A stretch of DNA of 64,000 nt from Bacillaceae bacterium JMAK1 (GCA_012970285.1 JIBW01000006.1:434001-498000), one strand, 5' to 3'; shown: positions 33,949-43,593, counted from the first letter of the stretch. The notes: a model not told the origin generated them from the letters alone. Program-made: numbers and translations.

Positions 33949-35393
33949 TATACTCTTTCTCCCTTTTTAAGCACCCACGTATCTTTACCACCGCCACCTT
34001 GTGAGGAATTTACAACAAGAGAACCTTTCTTAAGCGCAACTCTAGACAATCCACCCGGGATGACTCGGACTTTCTTTCCACTCATTGCATACACACGCAA
34101 ATCCACATGACATGGATAAAACTGATTATCTTGAAAAGCAGGTGCCCTTGATAACTTGATTGTCGGTTGAGCGATATACTGCTCTGGGTTTTCGATGATT
34201 TTCTCCCGAAACAAATTCAATTTCTCACGCGTAGCATGGGGACCAATCAACATATCATAGCCACCTGAAGATCCGACGTTTTTAATTACGAGCTGATCTA
34301 ACCGTTCTAGCACCCACTTGCGCATCGAGGGTTTTCGAAGGGAGTACGTATCAACATTCTTCAAAATCGGTTCTTCGTTCAAATAGTAGCGGATAATATC
34401 TGGAACAAAGGCATAGAGCGCTTTATCATCAGCAACACCGTTTCCCATTGCATTTACGATCGCAACGTTCCCAGCTCTTGCTGCACGATATAACCCTTTC
34501 ACACCAAGTAATGAGTCTGTCCGAAACTGCTCTGGATCTAAGTAATCATCATCAATTCGCCGATAAATGACATCAACTTGCCGCAGGCCATGAATCGTTC
34601 TCATATACACCGATTCGCCTTTTACAACAAGGTCACTGCCTTCCACCAGCTGAACACCCATTTGTTGTGCTAAAAAGACGTGGTCATAGTAGGCAGAATT
34701 GAATACGCCAGGGGTAAGTAAGACCGCAACAGCGCTTTTCTTCCGAGAACTATAATCCATCAATGTTTGTCTTAATGGGTCTAATTGCTGTTCAATCTTA
34801 TACAACGTGTGCTCCTTAAAAAATTCTGGATAAACGTGGCGCATTACGAAGCGGTTTTGGTACATATATGAAAGTCCTGATGGATTACGTAGATTATCTT
34901 CGAGCACTCGGTACTCTCCACGATCGTCACGAATAAGGTCGATACCAGCTAAAAAAATATGATTCGTTAACGGAAAAGGAAACCCTTTCAAATGCTCAAT
35001 GTAATACGGGTTCTCTTTAATCAAGTATTCAGGGATAATCCCTTCTTTTAGAATTCTTTCTTCACCATAAATGTCTTCCAAAAATGCATTCAAACCTTTG
35101 ATCCGTTGTTCGATACCCTGTTCAATTTCTACCCAATCTTCACTCGAGATAATAATCGGTATAAAATCAAACGGCATCGTGCGTTCAGTACTAAGATTAT
35201 CTTGATACAAAGTAAATGTAATTCCTTGACGTAAAAACGACGCTTGTGCTTGTTCGTGTTTTAACTTTAACTCTTCACGGTCAAAGGAACGAATGGTATT
35301 ATGCAGCATTCGATAATGAGGTTTCACCTTACCTTCTGAAGTAAACATTTCATCGAAATACGTTTTTGTTTGATAAGGCTTTAATTGTTCCAC
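33948..35393 (-). CDS. Circularly permuted ATP-grasp type 2 protein
   Basis: A 481-residue member of the DUF404/DUF407 circularly permuted ATP-grasp family, predicted to form an amide or peptide bond using ATP. Typical elements are YFDEMFTSEGKVKPHYR (about 12-28), LNAFLEDIYGEERIL, DLIRDDRGEYRVLEDNLRNPSG (positions about 152-173), VDVIYRRIDDDYLDPE and VKNVGSSGGYDMLIGP, then HVDLRVYAM and a final GLSRVALKKGSLVVNSSQGGGGKDTWV-type ending (about 449-475). No signal peptide. It starts the three-gene cluster. GTG 35393 stands 13 bases after AAAGGAG, which is long, so the exact start is not firm. Confidence 0.88.
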   Translation of the reverse strand: MEQLKPYQTKTYFDEMFTSEGKVKPHYRMLHNTIRSFDREELKLKHEQAQASFLRQGITFTLYQDNLSTERTMPFDFIPIIISSEDWVEIEQGIEQRIKGLNAFLEDIYGEERILKEGIIPEYLIKENPYYIEHLKGFPFPLTNHIFLAGIDLIRDDRGEYRVLEDNLRNPSGLSYMYQNRFVMRHVYPEFFKEHTLYKIEQQLDPLRQTLMDYSSRKKSAVAVLLTPGVFNSAYYDHVFLAQQMGVQLVEGSDLVVKGESVYMRTIHGLRQVDVIYRRIDDDYLDPEQFRTDSLLGVKGLYRAARAGNVAIVNAMGNGVADDKALYAFVPDIIRYYLNEEPILKNVDTYSLRKPSMRKWVLERLDQLVIKNVGSSGGYDMLIGPHATREKLNLFREKIIENPEQYIAQPTIKLSRAPAFQDNQFYPCHVDLRVYAMSGKKVRVIPGGLSRVALKKGSLVVNSSQGGGGKDTWVLKKGERV

Positions 35394-35566
35394 CGTATAT
35401 TGTTCACTCCTTTAACGTACACGTTACATTACGATTCCCTTTTTCTGGATATACGAAACAATTATTCCGATAGTTCATTATTATTTGAAATATATTTTTT
35501 GTTTAACTGAACTCTTTTTCGGGTAAAGTTTAATGAATATTTTTCTAGAATGGGGTTGGATTGTAG

Positions 35567-35854
35567 ATGGAAATTGCTTCTTCTCTTCTCATAGCTATCG
35601 CATATGGTACAATCCTCTGGTCAATCTACCAAATACTATTCAAAGACGATGATACGGTCACTGAAGGTCTATTCGGCATCTATTATATGAGTTTACCTGT
35701 ATTCGTTGGGCTTCCTGCATTTTTATTAGTCAGTCAGTTTTTGCATACGGTTACATTCCCGTTAACGATTGCCATCGTTCTTTTACCGTTTCTTTCTATT
35801 CTTTCTACAATTATCATGATTTTATTCGTATACCGTCATCATTTCACAACATAG
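35567..35854 (+). CDS. Small three-helix membrane protein
   Basis: A 95-residue hydrophobic protein of unknown function with three predicted membrane segments (about 5-24, 36-61 and 66-88) and an acidic loop KDDDTVTEG between the first two. The ribosome site is weak (GGGGTTGGA). The membrane pattern and the lack of a better frame support it as real. It is divergent from the ATP-grasp cluster and upstream of a small hydrophilic frame. Confidence 0.55.
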   Translation: MEIASSLLIAIAYGTILWSIYQILFKDDDTVTEGLFGIYYMSLPVFVGLPAFLLVSQFLHTVTFPLTIAIVLLPFLSILSTIIMILFVYRHHFTT

Positions 35855-35892
35855 ATGCATAATTCTCATCTCTTTTTGACAATCTATACGTC

Positions 35893-35911
35893 AAGGAGGG
35901 GATGAATCATC
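35893..35911 (+). promoter_or_regulatory. Strong ribosome site before two ATC codons
   Basis: AAGGAGGGG (35893-35901) lies ahead of ATC 35906 and ATC 35909, 6 and 9 bases after the GGAGG core. The only near ATG (35903) opens a five-codon frame that stops at 35918-35920. Confidence 0.5.
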
Positions 35912-36070
35912 AGTCATAAAAGCAACAAAAACCATAAGCACGATCACCAATTCCGCGAAACGAGCAACCATGGCGAACATCGCAACGGTCGACTAAGTCA
36001 ATTTAAGAATTCTACCTCAGGTGAGGACAAACAATACAATCAATACGTCAGTAGTAAAGACAACGATTAA
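35909..36070 (+). CDS. Possible small hydrophilic protein with ATC start
   Basis: A 53-codon frame follows an excellent ribosome site and ends at TAA 36068-36070, just where a 21-bp terminator begins. Its first codon would be ATC (35906 or 35909); there is no ATG, GTG or TTG near the ribosome site in this frame. The product is very polar (SHKSNKNHKHDHQFRE at the start, rich in H, N, K, S and Q, no hydrophobic core), a composition like small spore or stress proteins, but I do not recognise a family. If the ATC start is wrong, the region may encode nothing. Confidence 0.35.
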   Translation: MSHKSNKNHKHDHQFRETSNHGEHRNGRLSQFKNSTSGEDKQYNQYVSSKDND

Positions 36071-36121
36071 AAACGATTGGGAGCCCCCAACCAGGTAGGA
36101 TGGGGGCTCCCAATCGTTTTT
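36069..36121. terminator. Very strong bidirectional terminator
   Basis: Perfect 21-bp arms (36069-36089 and 36101-36121) with an 11-base loop and terminal A/T runs. It overlaps the ureD stop and serves as the end of the urease operon and of the small plus-strand gene. Confidence 0.92.
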
Positions 36122-36923
36122 AATGTAAAGATGCAAACCTTTGAGCGAACTTCTCTACTTGTTTCTTTAAATGCCATTGGTCATTCGAGAGCATACGAAT
36201 ATGTAATCCACGATCTTCTAGACGAGTGATTCCTACTTTGCAATCACTTATGCTGACAAGCTCATCATGGAGACCTTTAACGTCAATCGAAGAAGTCGCT
36301 TCAGAAAAGAACCAGATTGAACCTACATATTGATACTCCCCAAGCACGCCAACGCTCTGAAGCGCATCTTTCTCCGGTTGGAAGCGAAATGCATCAAGAG
36401 CAAGTAAACGCCCTTCAAGATAAACTTCCATTCGTTGTTCAAGTTCGTAATAACAAAAACTCTCGCCTCGATGCTCTCGACCAGGTGCAATAAGATCTGT
36501 CCAAATAAACGAAGAACTCGAGCGTAATTGTACGACGGTTTTCGTTTTGAACCTCGACTGCTCAAATGGAATGACAGCTTCAGGAAGATACGTGACCGAT
36601 GCCTCTTCACCAACGGTAATATGAAGTTCTTGAACACATGATTGCTCATTGTGCGAAGGATAGATCTTGGTGGCAGACTGGGGAATAAGCGTTACATTCG
36701 CCTTAGCATCCGCCTGTATACGAAACGTATTGCGATCACCAGCAACCATTCCCCCAGATGATTCCATTAAGTAAACGTAAGCATGTCCAGGGTTTTCCTC
36801 ATCAAGGCGCAAAACTCGACTGACTTTCAATGGAGGCTGTTGAAACGTATGCATCATCTTCGTTTTGTCACGATGATGTGCAAATGAAGCTTCTAATACA
36901 CCATCATGCTTTGGTCTTTGCAT
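36120..36923 (-). CDS. ureD: Urease accessory protein UreD (UreH)
   Basis: Urease maturation scaffold of about 267 residues; with UreF and UreG it forms the complex that delivers nickel and CO2 to apo-urease. Family features are [17 protein letters not shown] (about 23-39), [11 protein letters not shown] (about 55-65, the strongly conserved GG-GD motif), [12 protein letters not shown] and [11 protein letters not shown]. The frame extends to 36965, but ATG 36923 has AAGGGATGG upstream and overlaps the ureG end by 20 bases, a usual arrangement. It is the last gene of ureABCEFGD. Confidence 0.9.
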   Translation of the reverse strand: MQRPKHDGVLEASFAHHRDKTKMMHTFQQPPLKVSRVLRLDEENPGHAYVYLMESSGGMVAGDRNTFRIQADAKANVTLIPQSATKIYPSHNEQSCVQELHITVGEEASVTYLPEAVIPFEQSRFKTKTVVQLRSSSSFIWTDLIAPGREHRGESFCYYELEQRMEVYLEGRLLALDAFRFQPEKDALQSVGVLGEYQYVGSIWFFSEATSSIDVKGLHDELVSISDCKVGITRLEDRGLHIRMLSNDQWHLKKQVEKFAQRFASLH

Positions 36924-37533
36924 ATTCCATCCCTTCAAACAACAAATCCTTTTGAATCCACTCAATGATCTCTTCTACACCTGTTCCGCTTTTCACATCA
37001 GCAAATACGTATGGGCGTTTATCCCTCGCTAATTTTGTATCGCTCTTCATTACTTGCAAGTCCACTCCTACATGGGGAGCCAGTGTTGTCTTATTCACGA
37101 CTAAGAGATCTGACCTCGTCACACCTGGACCACCCTTTCTAGGAATATCCCCACCTTGTGCAACATCGATCACATAAATGAATGCATCAACAAGTTCAGG
37201 ACTAAACGTGGCGGATAGATTGTCTCCACCGCTCTCTAAGAACAAAATCTCCAAATCCTCAAAGCGATCACAAAGCGTATCAATCGCTTCAAAGTTCATG
37301 GAGGCATCTTCTCGAATTGCTGTATGAGGGCACCCTCCCGTTTCAACACCTAAAATACGATCTTTCGTCAACACCCCATTTTGCGTAAGAAATTGAGCAT
37401 CTTCTGTCGTATAAATATCATTCGTAATGACCGCTACCGAATACGTCTCATGCATCTGACGTGTTAATTGTTCGATCATCGCTGTCTTCCCAGACCCTAC
37501 GGGACCAGCAACACCAATTCTAACCGTTGTCAT
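36904..37533 (-). CDS. ureG: Urease accessory GTPase UreG
   Basis: SIMIBI-class GTPase of 209 residues that hydrolyses GTP to drive nickel insertion into urease. The P-loop is GPVGSGKT (about 10-17); other motifs are the nickel-binding Cys-Pro-His in [15 protein letters not shown] (about 66-80), [15 protein letters not shown] (about 99-113), and the guanine-specificity VVNKTTLAP (about 145-153). ATG 37533 follows AGGAGATAG. It lies 13 bases after ureF. Confidence 0.95.
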   Translation of the reverse strand: MTTVRIGVAGPVGSGKTAMIEQLTRQMHETYSVAVITNDIYTTEDAQFLTQNGVLTKDRILGVETGGCPHTAIREDASMNFEAIDTLCDRFEDLEILFLESGGDNLSATFSPELVDAFIYVIDVAQGGDIPRKGGPGVTRSDLLVVNKTTLAPHVGVDLQVMKSDTKLARDKRPYVFADVKSGTGVEEIIEWIQKDLLFEGMEYAKTKA

Positions 37534-37546
37534 CGCTATCTCCTCC

Positions 37547-38287
37547 TTATGAAATAAATAATCTAGATCGTAAAAATTGATGATTCATCGATGAGATATC
37601 AATGAGTAGTGCATTGTTTACAATGTCATCAATCGCCTGACTTTGAATCGTTGTTGTAAGCTCCGAAATTAATGGAAACATCGCGTGAACCGTTCGAACA
37701 CCTGCTTGTTGCCCTAGAGGAATAGCTCTAATTGCATTTGTGATGAGACTGTTCATTGATGAATACAAAAATGTAGAAACGGCAACTTCAACAGAGACAC
37801 CTAAAAAGCTCGCATACATCCCAAACACAACTGGGTAATGACCGTCGATTTGTTTTTGCTTTAATTGCTCACTGTAGGCTGTTAATTGAGGATCATCATG
37901 CAATGGAACGATCGTTTTTATAAATTGCCTTCCCATCATCGCGGATCCTTTTCGAGCTTCTTCTGTTATTTTGAAAGCATGGCAGCGACGATCAAGGTCT
38001 ATGAGTTGCTCCAACTCGTTACGAGAAGCAAGTCGATGCGCTTCTTGCACGAACAATGCGTCTCCTGTCGCAACGCTGTTCGTTAGATAACTCGTTAAAT
38101 ACTCTAGTAGCTCATGTTCATTCGTTATTACTTCATCTTGAATAAATGTCTCCATTCCAAAAGAGTGTGTATACCCACCAATCGGAAAGGCTGAATCAAG
38201 GATATGGAGCAAATGCAACATTTGCCCATTAGTGATGATGGCTTCTGTATTTGAATGGGGCATTAAATCGTTTTGACTCTTGCTCAT
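37547..38287 (-). CDS. ureF: Urease accessory protein UreF
   Basis: Helical urease accessory protein of about 246 residues that acts in the UreDFG complex as an activator of UreG. Conserved elements are [20 protein letters not shown] (about 27-46) and the C-terminal [11 protein letters not shown] (about 188-198). Several starts are possible. ATG 38287 has GGGGTG at good spacing and overlaps ureE by 59 bases; ATG 38263 and ATG 38221 are alternatives, the last giving a protein that begins right at the conserved core. It works with ureG and ureD downstream. Confidence 0.88.
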   Translation of the reverse strand: MSKSQNDLMPHSNTEAIITNGQMLHLLHILDSAFPIGGYTHSFGMETFIQDEVITNEHELLEYLTSYLTNSVATGDALFVQEAHRLASRNELEQLIDLDRRCHAFKITEEARKGSAMMGRQFIKTIVPLHDDPQLTAYSEQLKQKQIDGHYPVVFGMYASFLGVSVEVAVSTFLYSSMNSLITNAIRAIPLGQQAGVRTVHAMFPLISELTTTIQSQAIDDIVNNALLIDISSMNHQFLRSRLFIS

Positions 38288-38672
38288 ACTGCACCCCAAT
38301 CTCATCAAATAATCGCACGAGCGTAGCATCGTACCGAACTGTAATTCGGTCTTCTTCTACTAAACACGGTGTATGACGATTGCCTAATTCAAATGAAGCT
38401 TTGCCCATCTCTTGCATCGATTTTGGATAAATGACAAACACAGGCTCCATTTTTGTCCGAAGAACAATTTGCATGTCATGATCTTCATACAAAACATCCC
38501 CGACATTTAAATGTTGCGTTTCCTCAAGCTTAATTGCTATTTCTCTTCCTTGATCTGTCGTTCTTCGCATTCGTCGTTTGTTTAACTCTTCCCACTCAAT
38601 TTCAAGCCATTCTTTCGTTTCTTTTTCTGGGTGTCCGCTCTGAATATTTCCAAGCACTTCAGTAATAATCAT
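38229..38672 (-). CDS. ureE: Urease accessory nickel chaperone UreE
   Basis: Nickel metallochaperone of 147 residues. The N-terminal peptide-binding-like domain has the KRRMRRTTDQGREIAI segment (about 32-47, typical R-x-x-T-D-x-G-x-E pattern); the C-terminal metal-binding domain has ELGNRHTPCLVEEDRI (about 96-111) with the key His. A short SHHH tail ends the protein; some relatives have much longer His-rich tails. ATG 38672 has TGGAGGA upstream and lies 16 bases after ureC. Confidence 0.92.
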   Translation of the reverse strand: MIITEVLGNIQSGHPEKETKEWLEIEWEELNKRRMRRTTDQGREIAIKLEETQHLNVGDVLYEDHDMQIVLRTKMEPVFVIYPKSMQEMGKASFELGNRHTPCLVEEDRITVRYDATLVRLFDEIGVQYEQESKRFNAPFKYRSHHH

Positions 38673-38688
38673 GTTTGATCCTCCACTG

Positions 38689-40404
38689 TCAAAATAAAAA
38701 GTATCGTTGTGCTAGTCCGACTTTTTCAACCGGTTCACACGTCATTAGCTCACCATTTACTCGTACCTCGTACGTTTCAGGGTTAATCGTAATCTCTGGC
38801 GTTGCGTCATTTAACTTCATCGATTTCTTCGTAATGCTGCGGCAATCTTTCACAGCTACAACACGCTTTTTCAGTTGCAGTCGTTCTGGAACTCCAAGAT
38901 CAACAGCACTTTTTGACATAAACGTTAAGCTCGTTTGCTCTTTCGCTTTTCCATAGTTCCCAAACATCGGTCTCATATAGACCGGTTGTGGTGTAGGAAT
39001 TGACGCATTTGGATCACCCATTTGCGCGTACGCAATCATTCCGCCTTTTATAATTTGTTCAGGCTTTACGCCAAAGAACGCTGGTTCCCAAAGCACCAAA
39101 TCAGCAAACTTACCTACTTCTACAGAACCTACCTCATGACTAATTCCATGTGTAATTGCAGGGTTGATCGTATACTTGGCGATATAACGCTTGACTCTCG
39201 TATTATCATTGCCATTACCCTCGTCTTCAGCGAGGGAACCTCGTTGCAACTTCATTTTGTCTGCCGTTTGCCACGTTCGGATTAACACTTCACCGACTCT
39301 GCCCATCGCTTGAGAATCTGACGAAATAATACTTAAAATACCCAAATCATGAAAGATATCTTCTGCCGCAATCGTTTCTGGACGAATCCGAGAATCAGCG
39401 AAAGCCACATCTTCAGGAACATTCCCATCTAGATGATGACAAACCATTAACATATCGAGGTGCTCATCGATTGTGTTCACTGTAAATGGTCGGGTCGGAT
39501 TCGTAGACGATGGCAATACGTGGTTGAGCCCTGCAATCTTCATAATGTCAGGAGCATGTCCTCCACCTGCACCTTCTGTATGGTACGTATGAATGACGCG
39601 ACCATCGATCGCAGCAATCGTGTCCTCCACAAAACCCGCTTCATTTAATGTGTCCGTATGAATGGCAACTTGGATATCCATTTCATCAGCAACAGTAAGG
39701 CAATGATCAATTGTAGCTGGAGTTGTTCCCCAATCTTCATGCAACTTCAAGCCAATGACGCCTGCATCAATCTGTTCTTCTAACGGTGCGTGACCTGAAG
39801 CATTTCCTTTTCCTAAAAAACCTAGATTCATCGGAAAGTCCTCTGCAGCCCGTAACATTTGATGAATGTTCCATTCCCCTGGAGTAACTGTTGTAGCATT
39901 CGTTCCCGTCGCAGGTCCTGTTCCGCCACCAATCATCGTTGTTGTGCCTGATGCAATTGCCGCTTCAATTTGTTGGGGGCTTATAAAGTGAATGTGTGCA
40001 TCAATCGCACCTGCAGTGACAATTTTCCCTTCAGCGGCGATGACTTCCGTAGCGGCACCGACAACCATATTGTCCGTCACACCATCCATAACGTCAGGGT
40101 TTCCTGCTTTGCCGACTCCGACAATTCGTCCATCTTTTACGCCTATGTCTGCTTTTACGATGCCGCTATAATCGATGATTAAAGCGTTCGTAAAAACTAA
40201 ATCCAATACGCCATCTTCTCTCGTCCTCGTGCTGTTTTGTCCCATCCCATCGCGAATGACTTTGCCGCCACCAAACTTAATTTCATCACCGTAATGTGTA
40301 TAATCATGCTCTACCTCAACCCAAAGGTCCGTATCCGCAAGGCGTAGCTGATCTCCAGTTGTTGGTCCGAACATACTGCTGTAGGCTTTACGAGACATCT
40401 TCAT
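38689..40404 (-). CDS. ureC: Urease alpha subunit
   Basis: Catalytic subunit of urease (urea to ammonia and carbamate), 571 residues, cytoplasmic. Active-site residues are all present and have the same numbers as in Sporosarcina pasteurii urease: His137 and His139 (DAHIHF), carbamylated Lys220 (GLKLHEDW), His222, His249, His275 and the flap Cys322-His323-His324 (MVCHHLDG). ATG 40404 overlaps the ureB stop by 4 bases and has AAGGTGAT. Ammonia from this enzyme feeds nitrogen metabolism and, in alkaliphiles, may affect cytoplasmic pH. Confidence 0.97.
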   Translation of the reverse strand: MKMSRKAYSSMFGPTTGDQLRLADTDLWVEVEHDYTHYGDEIKFGGGKVIRDGMGQNSTRTREDGVLDLVFTNALIIDYSGIVKADIGVKDGRIVGVGKAGNPDVMDGVTDNMVVGAATEVIAAEGKIVTAGAIDAHIHFISPQQIEAAIASGTTTMIGGGTGPATGTNATTVTPGEWNIHQMLRAAEDFPMNLGFLGKGNASGHAPLEEQIDAGVIGLKLHEDWGTTPATIDHCLTVADEMDIQVAIHTDTLNEAGFVEDTIAAIDGRVIHTYHTEGAGGGHAPDIMKIAGLNHVLPSSTNPTRPFTVNTIDEHLDMLMVCHHLDGNVPEDVAFADSRIRPETIAAEDIFHDLGILSIISSDSQAMGRVGEVLIRTWQTADKMKLQRGSLAEDEGNGNDNTRVKRYIAKYTINPAITHGISHEVGSVEVGKFADLVLWEPAFFGVKPEQIIKGGMIAYAQMGDPNASIPTPQPVYMRPMFGNYGKAKEQTSLTFMSKSAVDLGVPERLQLKKRVVAVKDCRSITKKSMKLNDATPEITINPETYEVRVNGELMTCEPVEKVGLAQRYFLF

Positions 40405-40769
40405 GAATGATCACCTTCTGAAATGAACTGACGTTCTTTAGCCCGCTTCACGAATTCTGAAACATCACTATTTCCCGCCGTTAAATCGTTGAACCCATGA
40501 ACAACTCCTGATCCACCAAACATGACGAGATCGACCTCTCGTTCTTCACCGGGCTCAAATCGCACAGCAGTGCCTGAAGCAATATTAAGACGCATGCCAA
40601 ACACCAATTCTCGATCAAATGTAAGCATCCGATTCACTTCCGAGAAATGATAGTGGGAGCCTACCTGAATCGGACGATCCCCCTCATTTCTCACACGTAT
40701 CGTTTTCGTCTTACGATTCACATTGCATTCGATGTCTTCCTGACGAAGACGATATTCACCTGGTATCAT
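40401..40769 (-). CDS. ureB: Urease beta subunit
   Basis: Structural beta subunit of 122 residues. It begins [16 protein letters not shown], with the typical IPGE motif, and contains [20 protein letters not shown] (positions about 29-48) and [14 protein letters not shown]. The C-terminus is a short polar tail. It packs with the gamma and alpha subunits in the (ABC)3 trimer. ATG 40769 has AAGGGGGAT and lies 11 bases after ureA. Confidence 0.96.
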   Translation of the reverse strand: MIPGEYRLRQEDIECNVNRKTKTIRVRNEGDRPIQVGSHYHFSEVNRMLTFDRELVFGMRLNIASGTAVRFEPGEEREVDLVMFGGSGVVHGFNDLTAGNSDVSEFVKRAKERQFISEGDHS

Positions 40770-40780
40770 CGATATCCCCC

Positions 40781-41092
40781 TTATTGTATTGGCTCATGAA
40801 CAGTGACGAGTTTTACACCGTCTGGAAATGTCGCTTCGACTTGTACATTTTCAATCATCTCGGGAACACCTTCCATAACCTCTTCAGCTGTTATGACGTG
40901 TTTCCCTTCTGACATCAACTGCGCAACGGTTTTCCCATCTCTTGCTCCTTCTAGGATGAAGTTGCTAATGATTGCAATTGACTCTGGGTAATTCAGCTTT
41001 ACTCCCCGCTCCTTACGCTTTAATGCCAGCTCACCTGCAACAAATAACAGCAGTTTATCTCGGTCGACTGGAGACAATTTCACTTTGATCAC
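40781..41092 (-). CDS. ureA: Urease gamma subunit
   Basis: Gamma subunit of 103 residues, first gene of the operon. Typical features are [19 protein letters not shown] (about 4-22), [24 protein letters not shown] (positions about 30-53) and [14 protein letters not shown]-like motif near 68-80. ATG or GTG near 41092 has AAAGGGTGAT upstream. The promoter lies at 41135-41163 with a TnrA/GlnR box just above it, so expression should respond to nitrogen limitation. Confidence 0.96.
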   Translation of the reverse strand: MIKVKLSPVDRDKLLLFVAGELALKRKERGVKLNYPESIAIISNFILEGARDGKTVAQLMSEGKHVITAEEVMEGVPEMIENVQVEATFPDGVKLVTVHEPIQ

Positions 41093-41134
41093 CCTTTATG
41101 TAAAATAAAAACTTTCAGATTTGTTGATTCCTTC

Positions 41135-41163
41135 ATCGTATCTTCCTGACGAAACTTTCTCAA
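41135..41163 (-). promoter_or_regulatory. Predicted ureA promoter
   Basis: On the minus strand, TTGAGA (41158-41163), a 17-base spacer and TACGAT (41135-41140) form a sigma-A promoter with a weak -10, giving a start near 41128. Confidence 0.55.
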
Positions 41164-41169
41164 TATTTT

Positions 41170-41186
41170 TGTAAGATAATCTAACA
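41170..41186 (-). promoter_or_regulatory. TnrA/GlnR box
   Basis: TGTTAGATTATCTTACA (minus strand) is a perfect match to TGTNAN7TNACA. Its centre is about 50 bases upstream of the predicted ureA start, the position used by TnrA for activation in Bacillus. It may also affect the divergent M20 gene. Confidence 0.75.
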
Positions 41187-41288
41187 ATAGCAAATGAAAA
41201 CGATATTAAGCAATATATAGTAAGTTTTCAGTTATCTCGATTCTATTTGTGATAGTATTCTAACTAAGTATTGAAAGGGAGGAAGAAC

Positions 41289-42452
41289 ATGACAACATTA
41301 CAAGACGTATTTCCGAAGATCGTTGAGTGGAGAAGACATTTACATATGCATCCTGAACTCTCCTTTGAAGAGGTTGCGACACCTGAATACATCGCAGAAA
41401 AACTTGAGGCGCTCGGTCTTGAAGTTACCACACACGTTGGTGGCCGAGGCGTTGTAGCCAAATTGCACGGTAAACATGACGGACCGACAATCGCGTTTCG
41501 AGCCGATTTCGACGCTTTACCGATTGAGGAAGAAAACGATACAGAATATGTTTCTAAAAACCCTGGCGTGATGCACGCTTGTGGTCACGACGGACACACC
41601 GCTGCATTACTAGGTGCAGCGACCATCTTAACAGAGTCCAAAGACCAACTAAGTGGCACGATTGTCTTCATCTTCCAACATGCAGAAGAGCTTCCACCTG
41701 GTGGAGCAAAAGAGATGATTGCTGATGGATGTTTAGACGGTGTGGACTACATTTTTGGAGCCCACGTACAATCTGGTCTTTCACTCGGGCAAGTGAATGT
41801 TCGTCAAGGTCCTTCAATGGCTGCTGTCGACCGTTTTAAGATCCGGATTCAAGGTAAAGGCGGGCATGGCGCTATGCCACATACGACTGTCGATTCAATC
41901 GTTGCGGGATCAAAGCTAGTATTGGATTTACAACAAATTGTAGCAAGAAGAATCGACCCGATGGACAACGCCGTTGTAACCGTTGGAGTATTCGAAGCAG
42001 GCAAGGCATTTAACGTTATCGCAGACTCGTCAACCATTGAAGGAACAGTTCGTACGTTTAAGCCTGAAACGAGACAACAGATCGAAGAAGACATTCGTGG
42101 AATTGTACAAGGGCTCGAGTCGAGCAACAATGTCACATGTGACATTGACTATTTAAATGGGTATCCTGCTCTTGTAAATCATGCAGAAGAAACTGCACTC
42201 ATTGGGACACTCATCCAAGAAACATTTGGGGAAGATGCGTGGGTGCAAGGACAACCGGTCCTTGGCGGTGAAGATTTTGCATATTATCTAGAAGAAAAAC
42301 CAGGTTGTTTCTTTCACGTAGGCAGCCAAACCGAAGAAGAATGGACAACGTTCCCTCACCATCATCCACGATTTGACTTCGACGAACGTGCACTGTTAAA
42401 CATCGGTGAATTATTCTTAAAGATTGCTCATCACTATTTAGTCGCTAAGTAA
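41289..42452 (+). CDS. M20-family amidohydrolase (N-acyl amino acid hydrolase type)
   Basis: Metal-dependent amidohydrolase of 387 residues, M20D type, likely releasing amino acids from N-acyl or indole-acetyl-like conjugates. Motifs are WRRHLHMHPELSFEE (about 11-25), FRADFDALPIEEEN (about 71-84), HACGHDGHTAALLGAA (about 97-112) with metal ligands, and FQHAEELPPGGAKEM (about 131-145, catalytic Glu pair). ATG 41289 follows AAAGGGAGG; the TTG at 41271 is not used. It is divergent from the urease operon across the TnrA box and overlaps the convergent AlaX gene by 19 bases. Confidence 0.88.
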   Translation: MTTLQDVFPKIVEWRRHLHMHPELSFEEVATPEYIAEKLEALGLEVTTHVGGRGVVAKLHGKHDGPTIAFRADFDALPIEEENDTEYVSKNPGVMHACGHDGHTAALLGAATILTESKDQLSGTIVFIFQHAEELPPGGAKEMIADGCLDGVDYIFGAHVQSGLSLGQVNVRQGPSMAAVDRFKIRIQGKGGHGAMPHTTVDSIVAGSKLVLDLQQIVARRIDPMDNAVVTVGVFEAGKAFNVIADSSTIEGTVRTFKPETRQQIEEDIRGIVQGLESSNNVTCDIDYLNGYPALVNHAEETALIGTLIQETFGEDAWVQGQPVLGGEDFAYYLEEKPGCFFHVGSQTEEEWTTFPHHHPRFDFDERALLNIGELFLKIAHHYLVAK

Positions 42453-43555
42453 TCTGATGTGAACTGTTCAACTGTTGTTTTATAGGGGGCTCCGCCTTGA
42501 GCAAGTTGCTTTTGGCCCCCTCCTTTTCCACCAATTGTTTCTAGAAAGTCTTTTAAATGGTTACTCATATCTTGATCTACATCATTCCCTCTTGCAAAGA
42601 CGGCTTGTACTTTGTCGTGTGGAATGACAGTAAATAGACGTACAGTAAGTGTCGGTTGTTCTTGTGTTGCAAGCTTTGCAAGAAGTTGCAAGTCTTTAAT
42701 TGACCTATTTTCATATACCCGTTCAATAACCGAATGCGTTCCATCCACCCACTCGCGAACTTCATAATGATGCAATTGCTCGTGTGCTTGCTCAAGTTGA
42801 TTGGACCGGGCCTCATTTACTCGGCGTAATTCTGTGAACTGTTCTTCCATTTTCTTATTTTCTTCATTCCAACGTTGGACCGCTCTTAGACCACATACGA
42901 AGTGCAATCGTATGGATTTTCGCACCTTTTCGGTTTTTAATAGCTTGATGATGCCTACTTCACTTGTTGTAAGAGGATGCGTCCCGCCACACCCGTTATA
43001 ATCATAATCTGGAACGATGACGAGTCGAATCTGTTCGTTTACAGATGGGGATTTACGTAATGGATATTGGTGCAATTCTTCCTTTGTAACAAAGCGGGTT
43101 TCTACGTTTCGATTTTCAAAAACGATAGAGTTCACAACGCGTTCGACATGCTGAAGCTCTTCAGCTTGAAGCGACGGAACGTCAAGATCAACCGTTACGG
43201 TTTCTTTACCTAAATGAAAACCGATGGTTTTGTAGCCATACACATCGTCAAACGTTGCACTGAGAAGGTGTTGCCCTAAATGTTGCTGCATGTGATCGAA
43301 GCGTCGTTGCCAATCGATTACACCTGTCACTGTTTCGCTGTCTACCGGTTCAGAAATGTAATGACGAATCTTTCCATCAACTTCTTGGGTGTCATAAACC
43401 TCAGCACCAGCCAAATGACCGGTATCACCTGGCTGCCCACCTCCTTCTGGATAAAATGCGGTTTGGTCTAGTACAATGTAGTCACTCGTCGCCTTAATTA
43501 CATTCGCTTCAAATTCTCTTAAATAAGCATCGTCATAATAAAGTTTATGTGTCAT
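42434..43555 (-). CDS. AlaX-L-type alanyl-tRNA editing protein
   Basis: Stand-alone relative of the alanyl-tRNA synthetase editing domain plus DHHA1, about 373 residues. It hydrolyses mischarged Ser- or Gly-tRNA(Ala) in trans. Visible are TAFYPEGGGQPGDTG (about 32-46), the zinc motif His92-x3-His96 (HLGQH) with Cys189 and His193 (CGGTH), a long coiled coil (about 235-265) and the DHHA1 glycine loop GGKGGGQ near 346. ATG 43555 is favoured over ATG 43558 by spacing from AAAGGGG. It is divergent from tenA with only 38 bases between the starts. Confidence 0.85.
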   Translation of the reverse strand: MTHKLYYDDAYLREFEANVIKATSDYIVLDQTAFYPEGGGQPGDTGHLAGAEVYDTQEVDGKIRHYISEPVDSETVTGVIDWQRRFDHMQQHLGQHLLSATFDDVYGYKTIGFHLGKETVTVDLDVPSLQAEELQHVERVVNSIVFENRNVETRFVTKEELHQYPLRKSPSVNEQIRLVIVPDYDYNGCGGTHPLTTSEVGIIKLLKTEKVRKSIRLHFVCGLRAVQRWNEENKKMEEQFTELRRVNEARSNQLEQAHEQLHHYEVREWVDGTHSVIERVYENRSIKDLQLLAKLATQEQPTLTVRLFTVIPHDKVQAVFARGNDVDQDMSNHLKDFLETIGGKGGGQKQLAQGGAPYKTTVEQFTSDYLATK

Positions 43556-43593
43556 CATAATCCCCTTTTCAACTAATTACTGGAGGTTTTTCA

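Noticed and set aside
41193-41207. cre-like sequence ATGAAAACGATATTA near the urease promoter
   Set aside because: It lacks the conserved C of the right half and deviates from strict cre sites; too weak to call.
43559-43593. TPP riboswitch ahead of tenA
   Set aside because: The intergenic gap is far too short for a THI element and no such motif is seen.
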